A DNA stretch of 64,000 nt from Pegoplata infirma (lineage: Eukaryota > Arthropoda > Insecta > Diptera > Anthomyiidae). Shown here in pieces: positions 32,523 through 42,178 of this stretch. Under the pieces are notes generated by a model. That model saw nothing but the letters and a program-made list of their open reading frames with translations, did not search any database and had not been told where the DNA came from. The stretch covers positions 181,978,995 to 182,042,994 of the forward strand of contig OY992536.1 in NCBI GenBank assembly GCA_963921195.1, read 5' to 3'. The stretch's first letter is position 1. Each line of letters starts with the position of its first letter. The position numbers were made by a program, and so were the translations under genes.

Positions 32523-33700
32523 AGTTTCAGAAAAGTTTTGAAAATGGAGACGACAAATTATTCACTTTTTTCTTTATTTTGGAAATTCAATAAAAAGTCT
32601 TTGAATTTAATTGGAAATGGTGGAACTGACTAGAAATGTAGATAATTTTTTTTTTCCTACACTTAAGGCACTCTCTGACAATAAACAAACTATTCAAGCC
32701 GTAAAACATTATTTTGGGTTAAATTATTTTTTTTTAAAAACAAATCTCAGACCACTTCATATATAGCTGTAATTTCGCCATTTATCATTTCGAGCAAGTT
32801 TGAGCAACTTTTTTCGAAAGATATGGATCCATTCTATATCAAAAAAATATAGAGCGATTGTATCGAACTGAGGATCGCTGAGGATTTTTTCGGCGCGAGG
32901 TAAATAGCTAAAAAATTATAACTTTTCACAAAAAACGCGAATTGCTGCCAGGCAAATGAGTTATATTCGTCCATGTTATTTTCGTTACAAAGGCTTATAT
33001 ATAAGGTTGAACCACTCAAACAAAAAGTTAAACATTCGCAATAGAAGTTTAGAAAAAAAAAATTAAAAATTTATCACAACTTTTAAAGTTTTTTTTACCA
33101 ACTTTTTTAACTTTGAAGACCTGTCAAATGAAAGGGTGTAATTGGATCATAAAGATAAGTTCAGAAAACCTGCTTCTATATATGCCCAACAAACTGGTAA
33201 ACATTTTTTTAAGAACTTACAAATAAGGACTTTTGGCCGGAAATCGATCTGTCTGGCCCTCTGTGCAGTGGTTCAAATGTTATGAGCAAAAGATTTTCGG
33301 CATGGGTTTTTCGTGAATTTACGAGATAAAAAACACGCTAACTTTTGAAAAGCAATTCTGAGGCTGCTGAACTTTGGCATATATATTTGTCGTTCCCCTG
33401 GCCTATTTCGTATTGAATTTCTGCAAAATCGGTCCAGTAGTTCAAAAGTTATCAGCAAAACCGTGAATTTCAGATTAGTTTCACCTTAAATTCACGTGTT
33501 GAAAACCCATTAAACATGTTTTAAAAACATTGGTAAGTCACAAAAATATTTGACAACGTTTTTTTGTCACTCAAAAATATTTTTACACTAAAAAATACAC
33601 TCGAAAAAATTTTACACTCAAAAAAATTAGTAAATTATTTTTTTTCAAACATTTCTTAAAAAAAAAGTTTTTTTACACAAAATAAAATATTTCTAATCAA

Positions 33701-34420
33701 AAATGTAATTGTTTTCGCGTTAGAAAATTAACTATCACTTAAAAATCGAATTCACCCAAATCGAATTACTACTTCGAAGCTTTGGCAATTACAAAGCTTT
33801 TGTTGCCAAAAATTCACTTTAAAATGGTTTTGTAAATACCACAATTCGAACTTCTTTATTTTCTTACTTTCAAATTTAATCTGTTTTGTTGCTAAAAAAT
33901 ATAATTGCAATATATTTATTTATAAATCTTTAACTGCAACATTGTATATGTTACTCTAACTCCCATTGGAGCATAGGGCGGAAAGACTCCAACTTTTTGT
34001 GTTAATAACTCGAAAAGGCAAAAACTGACTCTTGACAAATATTATTCCTTTCGAAAACTGTAATACAATCGCTCAGTGAAATTTTGTATTTAAAGATTCA
34101 AATTCGGCAATTTTTTGTCACTTTAACAGCGAATTGCTTAAAATCCTGAAGTGATAGACACTAACCAGACCCCGAAACGGATTTTCTTGTAGATATCGGA
34201 CATCCTAAATACGATACTATTGGTTGGATAACAGGTTTGTCATTTTCAAAACAATATCTTTCGATTCTACTTGTTGCCTAGCAGTAGTGACCTAGCACTT
34301 AAACCAACCAATTTTTCGACAATTCTTACTTGGTGTTGTTGCATTTCACTAAAAGATGTATTTATTAAACAATATGAATAAATTTCTTAAATAGTAGTAT
34401 ATCTATATATATAATTTCCC
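33701..34420. other. AT-rich DNA, nothing recognised
   Basis: No repeat family, inverted repeat or exon could be identified. 33955-34330 is less AT-rich (CCCATTGGAGCATAGGGCGG, CTAACCAGACCCCGAAACGG) and may be single-copy or an old element. Confidence 0.35.
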
Positions 34421-36070
34421 TATTTGTGTGTTCCTCTTTTTTTGTCTATCCAGAGCTTTTTGAAGCCCACTGATGAGCTACAAAGCTGAAAATTGGCATG
34501 CTTATAGTAAAACATCTGGGGCAGATCCTAACGTAGCCGGATTTTCGATTTTTTGCCTGTGGACGGAGAAATAAGCGGGAAAGTGGGCGTGGCAAAATGC
34601 AATTTTTTGACGTTTTTGCTTAATTTAAAGCCCCCAAATGACTTAGGAATCTGAAAATTTCCTAGAATATAGTCCTAACGATGCCACATATCCTAAAGTA
34701 GTCGGATTTAAAATTTTCGCAATGTGGGCGGTGAATTGAGGGGAAAAGTGGAGTGGCAAAATTTTGATTTTTTTAACATTTTTACTTCTTTTGAAGCCCC
34801 CAAATGACTTAGGAAGCTGAAAATTTCCTAGAATATAGTCCTAACGATGGCGCATATCCCCACGTAGTCGGATTCAAAGTTTTCGCAATGTGGGCGGGGA
34901 ATTGAGGGAAAAGTGGCGTGGCAAAATTGGGATTTTTTAAAATTTGTACTTCTTTTGAAGCCCCCCCCCCCAAATGATTTAGGAAGCATAAAATTGCATA
35001 GCATTTAGTTCTAACAATGAAGCATATCCTGGAGTAATCGGATTTAAATTTGTTAAACTGTGGAAGGAGAATTAAGAGAAAAATGGGGCGTGGCAAAATT
35101 GTGTTTTTTAATATTTAATTTGAAGACCCCCAATGATCTATGAAGATGAAAATTGGCATTTTTGCTTATTTTAAAGTCCTCTAATGACTTAGGAAGCTTA
35201 AAATTTTCTAGCGTATAGTCCTATCGATGAAGCATAGCCTGAAGTAGTCAAATTTTAAATTTTTGGACTGTGGGCGGAGAATTGAAAGGAAAATGGGGAG
35301 TGACAAAATTGAGATTTTTAACATTTTAACTTCTTTTGAAGCCCCCAAAGGAAGCGGAAAATGCACAGAATTGGTATGTACATAGAAGGTTTCATGTGGA
35401 AGATCAACACGAGCCTGGATTTTTGATATCCAGTGTATGGGTGGAGAATAAGAAAGGCAAAGGGCGTGGTAAATTTATTTCCATCTATTTTCTAAATATA
35501 TATTTTATTTTTTGTGTTTCTCTTATTTTTTGTGTATCCAGCGCCTTTTAAATCTCATTGATGGACTTAAAAGCTTAAAATAGGCATGTATATAATAAAA
35601 CAGCAGGGACAGATTCTTACGAAGTCGGATTTTTTGCCTGTGGGCGGCGAATAACGAAAAAAGGGTTCTTGGCAAAATTTTTTTTTTTTTAACATTTTAG
35701 AGTATTTTTAAGCTCTGCCCCAATGAATACGGAAGCTGAAAATCCCTAACATGTAGTCCTAACTATGAAGTATATTCTAAAGTAGTCCGATTTAACATTT
35801 TTGGAATGTAGATGGAGAGTTGAGAGGAAAAAGGGGCAAGGCAATATAGTGTTTTATTTTTTTTATTTGACTAACTTTAAAGCCCTAATGACATACGCAG
35901 CCGAAAATTGCAAGCATATTATCCTGACACTGGAGCATATCCTTAAGTAGTCAGACTTAAAATTTTTGGACTGTGGACGGAGAATTGAGAGGGAAAAGGG
36001 GCGTGGATACGAGTGTAGTACTAACGATGGAGCATATCATAAAGTAGTCAGATTTAAAAATTTTGGAATA

Positions 36071-36296
36071 CACAGAAAAAACAGTTTAATTGTGCCAGCC
36101 GAATTAAGAGCCAACTGCATGGTTTAATTACAACAACTGAAATTTTCGGTTGCGATTACCGAAATTTATTTGGACCCACAGAAGTTAAATTTTCAAAACA
36201 AATTTTGGTTATGGCAACCGAAAATTTCGGTTGTTGTTATTAAACTATGCAGTTGGCTCTAAATTCGGCTGGCACAACTAAACTGTTCCCTCTGTG
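36071..36296. mobile_element. 226-bp MITE with TA duplication (CACAG...CTGTG)
   Basis: CACAGAAAAAACAGTTTA and TAAACTGTTCCCTCTGTG start long arms (GTGCCAGCCGAATTAAGAGC, AACTGCATGGTTTAAT, CAACCGAAAATTTCGG) that pair almost fully, leaving a short loop. TA flanks both ends (36069-36070, 36297-36298). Inserted in a 167-bp monomer, whose flanks TTTTGGAA and GGGATGGAGAATTAAGAG rejoin. Confidence 0.9.
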
Positions 36297-36327
36297 TAGG
36301 GATGGAGAATTAAGAGAAGAAATGGGC

Positions 36328-36639
36328 ACAGACTAATACAGACTCGACATAAGTGACAGGTGTCAAAAAAGTATTCTTTAACCATATGGACCATATGGTA
36401 TGGTTAATATTTTCAAATTATTCAACGAATTAGGTTAGAAAGAGAAAACTGATATAACGCGCCATTAAAAAAATGGATGCCAGATCGGTTTTTGTTGTTT
36501 CACTCACTCCTAAGTCGTAGAAAGTGTTGCCATGTTAGCGTAAAACGGATTAAAAACCGCTGTGTTTTCTCCTAAAATGGCTTAGTTTTTCCCCATTTTT
36601 TCTTAAAAAACTCTACTGTCGAGTCTGTATTTAGTCTGT
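36328..36639. mobile_element. 312-bp element with 9-bp direct repeat GAAATGGGC
   Basis: Starts ACAGACTAATACAGACTCG and ends with nearly the complement CGAGTCTGTATTTAGTCTGT. GAAATGGGC occurs at 36319-36327 and 36640-36648, a candidate 9-bp target duplication (Mutator-type length) although 8 bp plus a chance base is possible. Interior: ACCATATGGACCATATGGTATGG palindromes and GTTGCCATGTTAGCG. Non-coding. Confidence 0.78.
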
Positions 36640-37260
36640 GAAATGGGCATGGAAAAAATATGTTTTTACATCTTACCTAATTTTGAAGACACCTTATGAC
36701 CTTGAAAGATGAAAATTAGAATACATATGGTACGGACTATGGCAGAGATCAACTCTGACCTGGATATCCAGTGAAAGGGCGGAAATACAAAAAATCCGTT
36801 GTGAATTTTGTTCAGTTTGTATATATAATCTGTAACGTAGCCGGATTTTCGGCCTTTAAGTCAGGGGGAGTGGCGGAAGAATGCGAAATTTAGTTTTTAA
36901 ATATTTAAACTATTTCTGAAACCCCTAATGACTAAGGAAGCTGAAAATTGTTAAGCATAAAGTATTGACAATGGATCATATCCTTATGAAGTCAGATTTA
37001 ATATTTAAACTGTGTACGGAGAATTATAAGGAAAAATTTAAGTGGAAAAATGTTTGTGTTTTTTAACATTTTAACTAATTTTAAAACCCTTCATGATAAA
37101 AAGAAAGATAAAAATTGCCATGTATATAGGAGTGACCATGGGACAGATCCACACGATGGATTTTTGATATCCTGTTTATGGACGGAGAGACGAAATGGGC
37201 GTGTTAAATTTAGTTCTAAAATTTTATCAATAAAACCTTTTATGCTCATTAAATTTTTTT

Positions 37261-38189
37261 CCAGTTTGGGAAATATATTGATGTAACTCAATCTAGCAAT
37301 ATTAAATTTTTGAAGCACAAACATAATTTTTTATAAAGTTTGGTAAAATATTAGAACTATTGAGAAAAGTGATTTGGTGTTCCGCCTGGCAGGGACAGGC
37401 TATTCGACTAGTTTTATAATAAATCTTATCGTTGTTTTTTTTTTTTTGTTTTAAATCAACTTTCTCACAAAAATCCCTTCATTTTTTTTTGTACACACAT
37501 CACTTAAAAAAACGTTTTACTCACAAAAAACAACCTGTGGCCATGAATAATGCTAAAAATAAGAAATCTCTGTTTGTTTTTTATTACAACTGCTGCTGGC
37601 AATGACACTCAAAACAATTTTTTTTTTTTTTTGAGTTACAACTCAGAACTTTGAGTTTGTTTACAACTCATTTACATCAACAACATAGCAATGAGTTAAA
37701 AATTATATACAACATTGCTAAAAAAAATAAACGCAGAAGGCTGCAACATGCAACATGAGGTAGACAAAATGAAACAACAATGACTTTGTTATGGTTTTGG
37801 TTTTTAATGTTGTATGAACTGAACAGTATGTCAACAAAGTCATGTTTTCCCCCAAATAATAAAAAAAGAACATGGCAAAAAAAAAACTCTCTTGTAAATT
37901 TAAATGATTGTTTTTGTGGGGAGTTAAATAATTCTCCCCATTTTTATACTCTTCATTAATTAAGATAGTCATTAGTTTGTCATTCAGTATGTTACATATC
38001 AAAATATTGGTTTAGGAGCTTCAAAGGTTTTGTTAAATGTGTTTTTTTTTTGTCATCGTGAAATGCTGATTCGGTTTTATTTGAAAAAAAAGTATTCCGC
38101 GAAAAAATAAAGTATTCCGCGAAAAAATTTCGGTATTCAATTCTCTTCATATATGTCAACCTGCAGCCGAAGTAAAATACAAAACTGAG
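37261..38189. other. AT-rich DNA, nothing recognised
   Basis: No repeat family identified. T runs at 37435-37450 and 37619-37632. 37730-37900 (GGCTGCAACATGCAACATGAGG, CAAAGTCATGTTTTCCCC) looks like single-copy AT-rich DNA. Confidence 0.35.
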
Positions 38190-38620
38190 GTGACTGTTAT
38201 TAAACATATATATTGGAAGTTCTCCCGAGAAGTTTGGTATTGCATTTGAGCGATATCGGTTCAGCGGTTCAAAAGTTATGAACGAAAATGTAAGGACACC
38301 TCAAAAATTTTAGTACATTCAACATAACCTAAAAATACAAAATGCTTTAATTCGGCTGCTGGTTGACTTATATGAACATAATTAAACACCAAATGGTATT
38401 TAACGAGTGCAAACATATTTTTGGACAAAAAAGAAAAAAATCGCGGATTTTTTTTTTTACCAAATTTTTTTTTGCGTAAATTTTTTTTTCAAAATTTTTT
38501 TTTTTTTTAAAAAGTAATTTCCTTTTAAATAAAGTTTTTGCAATAATCTTTTAGAAATTGTGGAGGGTATCACTACATTCGGCAAGGCCGAATTTAACTT
38601 TTTTACTTGTTTATTTTTAG
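38190..38620 (-). mobile_element. Family A, 5'-half copy on the minus strand
   Basis: The right end reads TTGTGGAGGGTATCACTAC, ATTCGGCAAGGCCGAATTTAAC, TTTTTTACTTGTT, the complement of the family A head. The body CGGTTCAGCGGTTCAAAAGTT and CACCAAATGGTATTTAACGAG matches 48380-48560 in reverse complement. It also supplies the uninterrupted version of the site used by the mini-LTR element at 47771. A second short family A fragment in + orientation follows at 38624-38705 (TTCGTTCATAACTTTTAAACCG). Confidence 0.82.
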
Positions 38621-38734
38621 GTTATGAAGAATGTCAAAAATTTTCGAAGTGTCTTTATATTTTCGTTCATAACTTTTAAACCGCTTGAATGCAATACCTA
38701 ATATCTTGATGCAATAACAATCAAATATTTTTTA

Positions 38735-39010
38735 TTATTATTTATTTATTCACGGGTAGATCTAGACCTTACGGCCGGCACGGCGATCCTTTGTGCCAAG
38801 ATCTATAAATTTTATTCAATGTTCCTAATGAACATTATAACAGAGGATGGAGCCTTATATCTGCCGAGTTATATAATTTCCACTCTAAGATCCGTTTTAT
38901 GATCCTAAAAATTGCGACGCACTCTCACAATTTGTTTTGCGTTGTTTTTATTTCCTCCAGACAAAGTCGAAACATAGACGATGCACAAAGGTTTAAATTA
39001 TGCAAGTGAT
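38735..39010 (-). mobile_element. 3' end of an unclassified retroposon
   Basis: On the minus strand GCACAAAGGATCGCCGTGCC, CGTAAGGTCTAGATCTACCC and then an AATAAATAAATAATAATAAAAA tail end at about 38738, as in the 3' end of a LINE or SINE. It is GC-richer than its surroundings. Upstream, GTGAGAGTGCGTCGCAATTT has no recognised coding sequence. Class not determined. Confidence 0.55.
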
Positions 39011-39224
39011 AATTAACTTTAATGTCACTTTTGGTGTGATTAAGAATACTTCCATATGATAGTGATGCGATTAGAGCTTTGGATTGGCGTAGACCTCCTG
39101 AATTCTACCATATGTTTAAGAAGTCGGTCCTTTCGGAACCCCTAATCGCAACGAACCCATAATCACAATTCACCCACAATTTACCCATAAATCTTCAAGA
39201 GCGGACTAGGACTGGTCTGCATAC

Positions 39225-40135
39225 GTTCTGCAGCTTTGGAGTAATAAGAAGATGATGATTAGAATTGCCAAATTTGATTCTTAGAAAAACTTCTGTGGAA
39301 ACATAAAAGACGTTTCTGAGGCATCCAGGCTGAGTAAAGTTCTAGCATCTTCTTCTTGCACCCTGGGGTACCTGAAAGATCCTAATGGGGTGTGGTCTTC
39401 CTCCAGTGGAGAGTCGCTGGATCTCCTTCTAAACACGCATTTTTAGGACAATTCCGTGAGGCCGTTTCAAGTTTTGGAACGATCTGACACAAAAGCATCT
39501 GAAATTGCTTCGGAAATAATAACAGGCCCTATAAATCCTCTTGACCTGATGGTATATTCCGGCTGAGATGCAGCAAGTGTCGGGCTATATAGCCCCTTGA
39601 TTGTATAATCTATACACAGCATGCATCAACTGGTCGTATATTCGTTAAAAATGGAGGGATACCAGAGTCGTCTATATCCTGAAGGCTGGGCAAAATTCCC
39701 CACAGTTCCGAAGGATTTCAGACCAATTAGTCTGTCTTATTTTTTGTTAAATACTATGGAACGAATGATAGACTCATATTTGCGCAGACTGATTGACCCG
39801 GGATGGCTTTCGACAAGGCAACATGCATATAACAAGGGTAGATCAATGGAAACAGCTTTTCATGAGCTAGTCGGTACCATCGAGAGATCGCTTTCGGTAA
39901 ATGAGTACACTATGGTGGCCTTTCTTGATATAGAAGGGACTTTTAATAATATCATCCCAGACTCCATAATTGTGGCATTGTCTGGTCTGAGAGTGAAGCG
40001 TGAGATCGTTTTAATGGTGGAAAATCTACTTGCTAATAGACGTGTAACGTCACCACACCACAGGGAGATGTTCTTTCGCCGCTTCTTTGGAACCTGTCAC
40101 TGAATTCAATGCTGGTATCTCTAGAAGCACGTGGT
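39225..40135 (+). pseudogene. LOA/I-type LINE, linker and reverse transcriptase (copy 2)
   Basis: 39270-39450 reads SEASRLSKVLASSSCTLGYL.. PNGVWSSSSGESLDLLLNTHF, the pre-RT linker. After stops and frameshifts the 39621-40103 frame (160 residues) has KDFRPISLSYFLLNTMERMID, QHAYNKGRSMETAFHELVGT and motif A FLDIEGTFNN with its aspartate intact. A frameshift near 40055 precedes the GDVLSP-like region. The sequence then jumps from SLEARGWHIVAYV into the RNase H linker, so the YADD box and thumb are deleted. Inactive. Confidence 0.9.
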
Positions 40136-41050
40136 TGGCATATTGTCGCATATGTGCAATTCGACTTAATAGCACACTGCAATGGAGGAGCAGCGATTGT
40201 GGCCATAGTGCGATCTTGAAGAAGATAACAATACCACAAATGTGGACTGTGCTGCATCTAAAGGAGTCTTGGATGAGGAGAATTCCGGGTAGTGGAGACT
40301 CCATAAATTTTTACACGGATGGATCGAGGATGCACGAACAAGTGTGCTTTGAAGTCTATTCGGAAGAGCTAGGGTTGAGCCTGGCTCGAAGATTTCCAAA
40401 CCATTGCAGTGTGTACCAGGCAGAGAATCTGGCAATAAAGGAAGTGGCTGACTGGTTGAGTTGCAATATATTGTCTACAACTTAAGTCAACATCTATACT
40501 GACAGTCAAGCTGCGGTCAAGTCCCTGGATTCAATGTTTCTGAAAACAAGATCTGCCCTTAACTGCCGCACGTCTTTAAATGAGATGGCCAAGCAGTTTA
40601 ACATACGACTCATATGGGTTCAAGGGCACAGAGACACTCCAGGTAATTGCAAAGCTGATGAGCTTGCAAGACTAGGAACTACCTAACTGGTTCCAACAGA
40701 ACTTTAGTGTGTTGGTATGCCTCTAGAAACTTGCAAGCTAAACCTACGGCTTTGTTCCACGACGGAGACTAATCAAAGATGGGTAAATGGATGGACGTGT
40801 GAGACAACACGACTGATTTGGCCTTCTCTTAATCAGGGGCGCGTAAGTGAGCTGATATCGCTGCCAAGAGTAGAGATTTCGACGGTTGCTCTAATTACCG
40901 GACACTGTCTTATAGGGAAGCACGCAGAGCGGTTAAATGTACCGTCGAATGACTTTTACCGGAGTTGCATGGATGAAGAGGAGTTGGAAACTATCGAACA
41001 CTTTATCTGCCATTGCCCGGCACTTTCTGGCCAGAGACTTTCTTGACTGG
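40136..41050 (+). pseudogene. LOA/I-type LINE, RNase H and zinc motif (copy 2)
   Basis: The RNase H domain is readable: INFYTDGSRMHEQ (catalytic D), VYQAENLAIKEVADW (E), a stop, VNIYTDSQAAVKSL (D), then RLIWVQGHRDTPGNCKADELA (final D). After a stop, the 40717-41046 frame gives NLRLCSTTETNQRW, VEISTVALITGHCLIGKHAE and a CCHC-like motif (CMDEEE...HFICHCP; the first cysteine pair is YRSC). The frame ends at a stop near 41044; remaining codons to 41150 (SNWFNDRG) are in a shifted frame. RT plus RNase H plus this C-terminus is typical of LOA and I groups. Confidence 0.9.
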
Positions 41051-41203
41051 GATCTAGGAAGCTGCAAGATCTTTCTGATTTTTCGGATGTCAACATTCTA
41101 TATCTAAGGATTTTCATAAGAAGCTCAAATTGGTTTAACGACAGGGGCTAGTAGGGAAACCGTGGTATCATAATGGACCATAGAGTCTATGTGTGTTGAC
41201 GTA
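41051..41203 (+). mobile_element. 3' UTR of LINE copy 2, interrupted
   Basis: GGGGCTAGTAGGGAAACCG and GAGTCTATGTGTGTTGACGTA match the copy 1 tail (GAGTCAATGTGTGCTGACGTA). The next bases of the tail are found only after the insertions, at 43382 onward. Confidence 0.88.
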
Positions 41204-41972
41204 CAATTTAAAAAAAAAAAAACTTGTCAAATTACAAGGAAAAGTCTTAAAGTTTTTAACAAATAATTTTCGATCGAAATTTATATTATTTTTTTGTAAT
41301 ATTACAATTTTTCTTGTAGTTTTACAAATGTCCAAGATTTTTTACAGAAAGAAATATAGTAAATTTTCGAGAATTTCTTGTTTTATTTCGCCAAAAAAAG
41401 TTTAAAATTTACAATTTTATTGGTAAAAATTAGAGATGGGCACATGAGCAGATTAGAGCGTGATTCACGTGATTCAAGCGTGAGTGTGACTGAATTCAAT
41501 TTTACTCACGTGATTGTGACTGAGTGTAAGTGAAGAAAAAATGCGTGAGTGAGTGTGCGTGAGTAAGATTTTTGCGTGAGTCGATTTTCTTGCGTGATTT
41601 ATTTACTTTTCAAATTTCCTTTCGTACCAAAAAAAGCATCAAAAAGATTGTAAAATTTGGCTTAATTTAAGATTTCGTCCAGAAAAAGCAAAGAAAAGTG
41701 TAAAATTATGCTGAACTTTAAATTTTGCTGAAAATTTTTGAAATTTTAGTTTTTGAAATTTTTTTTTTGTATATATAAGAGTTTCGTGAGTGTGAGTCAA
41801 CGTGAGTGAAGCAGTGAGTTGTATTAAATTTACTCACGTGATTGTGAGTGAGTATGAGTAGAAAAAATATGCTCGTGAGTGAGTAGAAAAATATGCTCTT
41901 GTCAAAGGAGGCAGCAAAAAAAAAAACAAGTTACAAACTTTTCTTGTAATTTTACAAGGTTTTTTTTTAGTG
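41204..41972 (-). mobile_element. M-type MITE in the LINE tail
   Basis: CAATTTAAAAAAAAAAAAACTTGTC to AAGGTTTTTTTTTAGTG, with TA on both sides (41202-41203, 41973-41974). The uninterrupted LINE copy 1 reads GACGTAAAATGTCAG at this place, so the TA duplication is confirmed. Interior as in the 14585 copy; it is itself split at 41431-41898. Confidence 0.9.
41431..41898. mobile_element. Truncated hAT-like element with GTGAGTGTGAGT arrays
   Basis: The left end TAGAGATGGGCACATGAGC has the TAGAG start of the intact hAT-like elements. Arrays of CACGTGATTGTGAGTGAGTGTG lie at 41455-41600 and 41780-41898, in the same direction. The right terminus and target duplication are absent: the sequence passes from ATATGCTC straight to the MITE's TTGTCAAAGGAGGCAGC. 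A deletion of the right end is the simplest reading. Confidence 0.75.
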
Positions 41973-41983
41973 TAGAACGTCAG

Positions 41984-42178
41984 AAAAAAAATGGATGTGG
42001 ATAGGTCACACTCTGAGAAAAGATAAGAATGGCACTCAAATGAAATCCACAAGGTTCAAGAAAACGTGGACTTCCAAACAACACATGGAGACGATCAGTG
42101 AAAAACAATTTTTAACGATATGCTTTCACGTGGGACGATGTCGCAGTTGAAGCTAAAGAAAGATTACGTTGGAGAAAT
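41984..42178 (+). pseudogene. RTE-like LINE 3' coding end, first part
   Basis: Translated in two frames: WIGHTLRKDKNGTQMKSTRF, then after a frameshift near 42120 TWDDVAVEAKERLRWRNQ. This is the extreme C-terminus seen in RTE-type and related LINEs (WIGH.LR...; W..V...A..R..WR..V.ALC). It is strongly 5' truncated. AGAACGTCAG is duplicated at 41974-41983 and 43372-43381, giving a 10-bp target duplication. The remaining codons are at 43333-43371. Confidence 0.78.

Larger units (their letters stand above)
30435..33265. mobile_element. TIR transposon remnant, 5-bp TSD CAGTG
   Basis: Ends CACACAGGGCCAG...TTCCGGCCAAAAGTC and GACTTTTGGCCGGAA...CTGGCCCTCTGTG are inverted over about 40 bp with a few mismatches. 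CAGTG is duplicated at 30430-30434 and 33266-33270; related family A copies (63500 region) show the uninterrupted CCAGTGG-like site. Removing its two nested palindromes leaves about 1.3 kb with CAAAATGGCGCA and CAATATGGCGGA repeats and no recognisable transposase. The superfamily is not assigned. Confidence 0.85.
29220..33700 (-). mobile_element. Family A copy split by a palindrome and a TIR transposon
   Basis: Read on the minus strand, three pieces form one family A copy like the uninterrupted one at 62978-63779. They are the tail (29220-29255 plus 30274-30434: CTAGGACCCCATAAAG, ACCTGGTCAGGTTGG), the middle (33266-33480: GTTATGAGCAAAAG, TACGAGATAAAAAACACGC) and the head side (33480-33700: ACATGTTTTAAAAACAT, TACACTCGAAAAAATTTTACAC). 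The insertions are at 29256-30273 and 30435-33265. Confidence 0.85.
34430..37260. repeat. Degenerate tandem array, about 167-bp monomers
   Basis: Monomers carry in order GAAGCCCCCAAATGACTTAG, GAAGCTGAAAATT, TAGTCCTAACGATG, AGTCGGATTTAAA, TGTGGGCGGAGAATTGAG and GGGGCGTGGCAAAATT. Starts fall near 34459, 34627, 34793, 34957, 35122, 35337, 35547, 35708, 35879, 36689, 36917 and 37083, mostly 160-170 bp apart. A longer leader (CCTATTTGTGTGTTCCTC..TCTATCCAGAGC) at 34410 returns at 35500, suggesting a higher-order unit near 1.09 kb. Two foreign elements interrupt it. Divergence indicates an old array. Confidence 0.88.
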
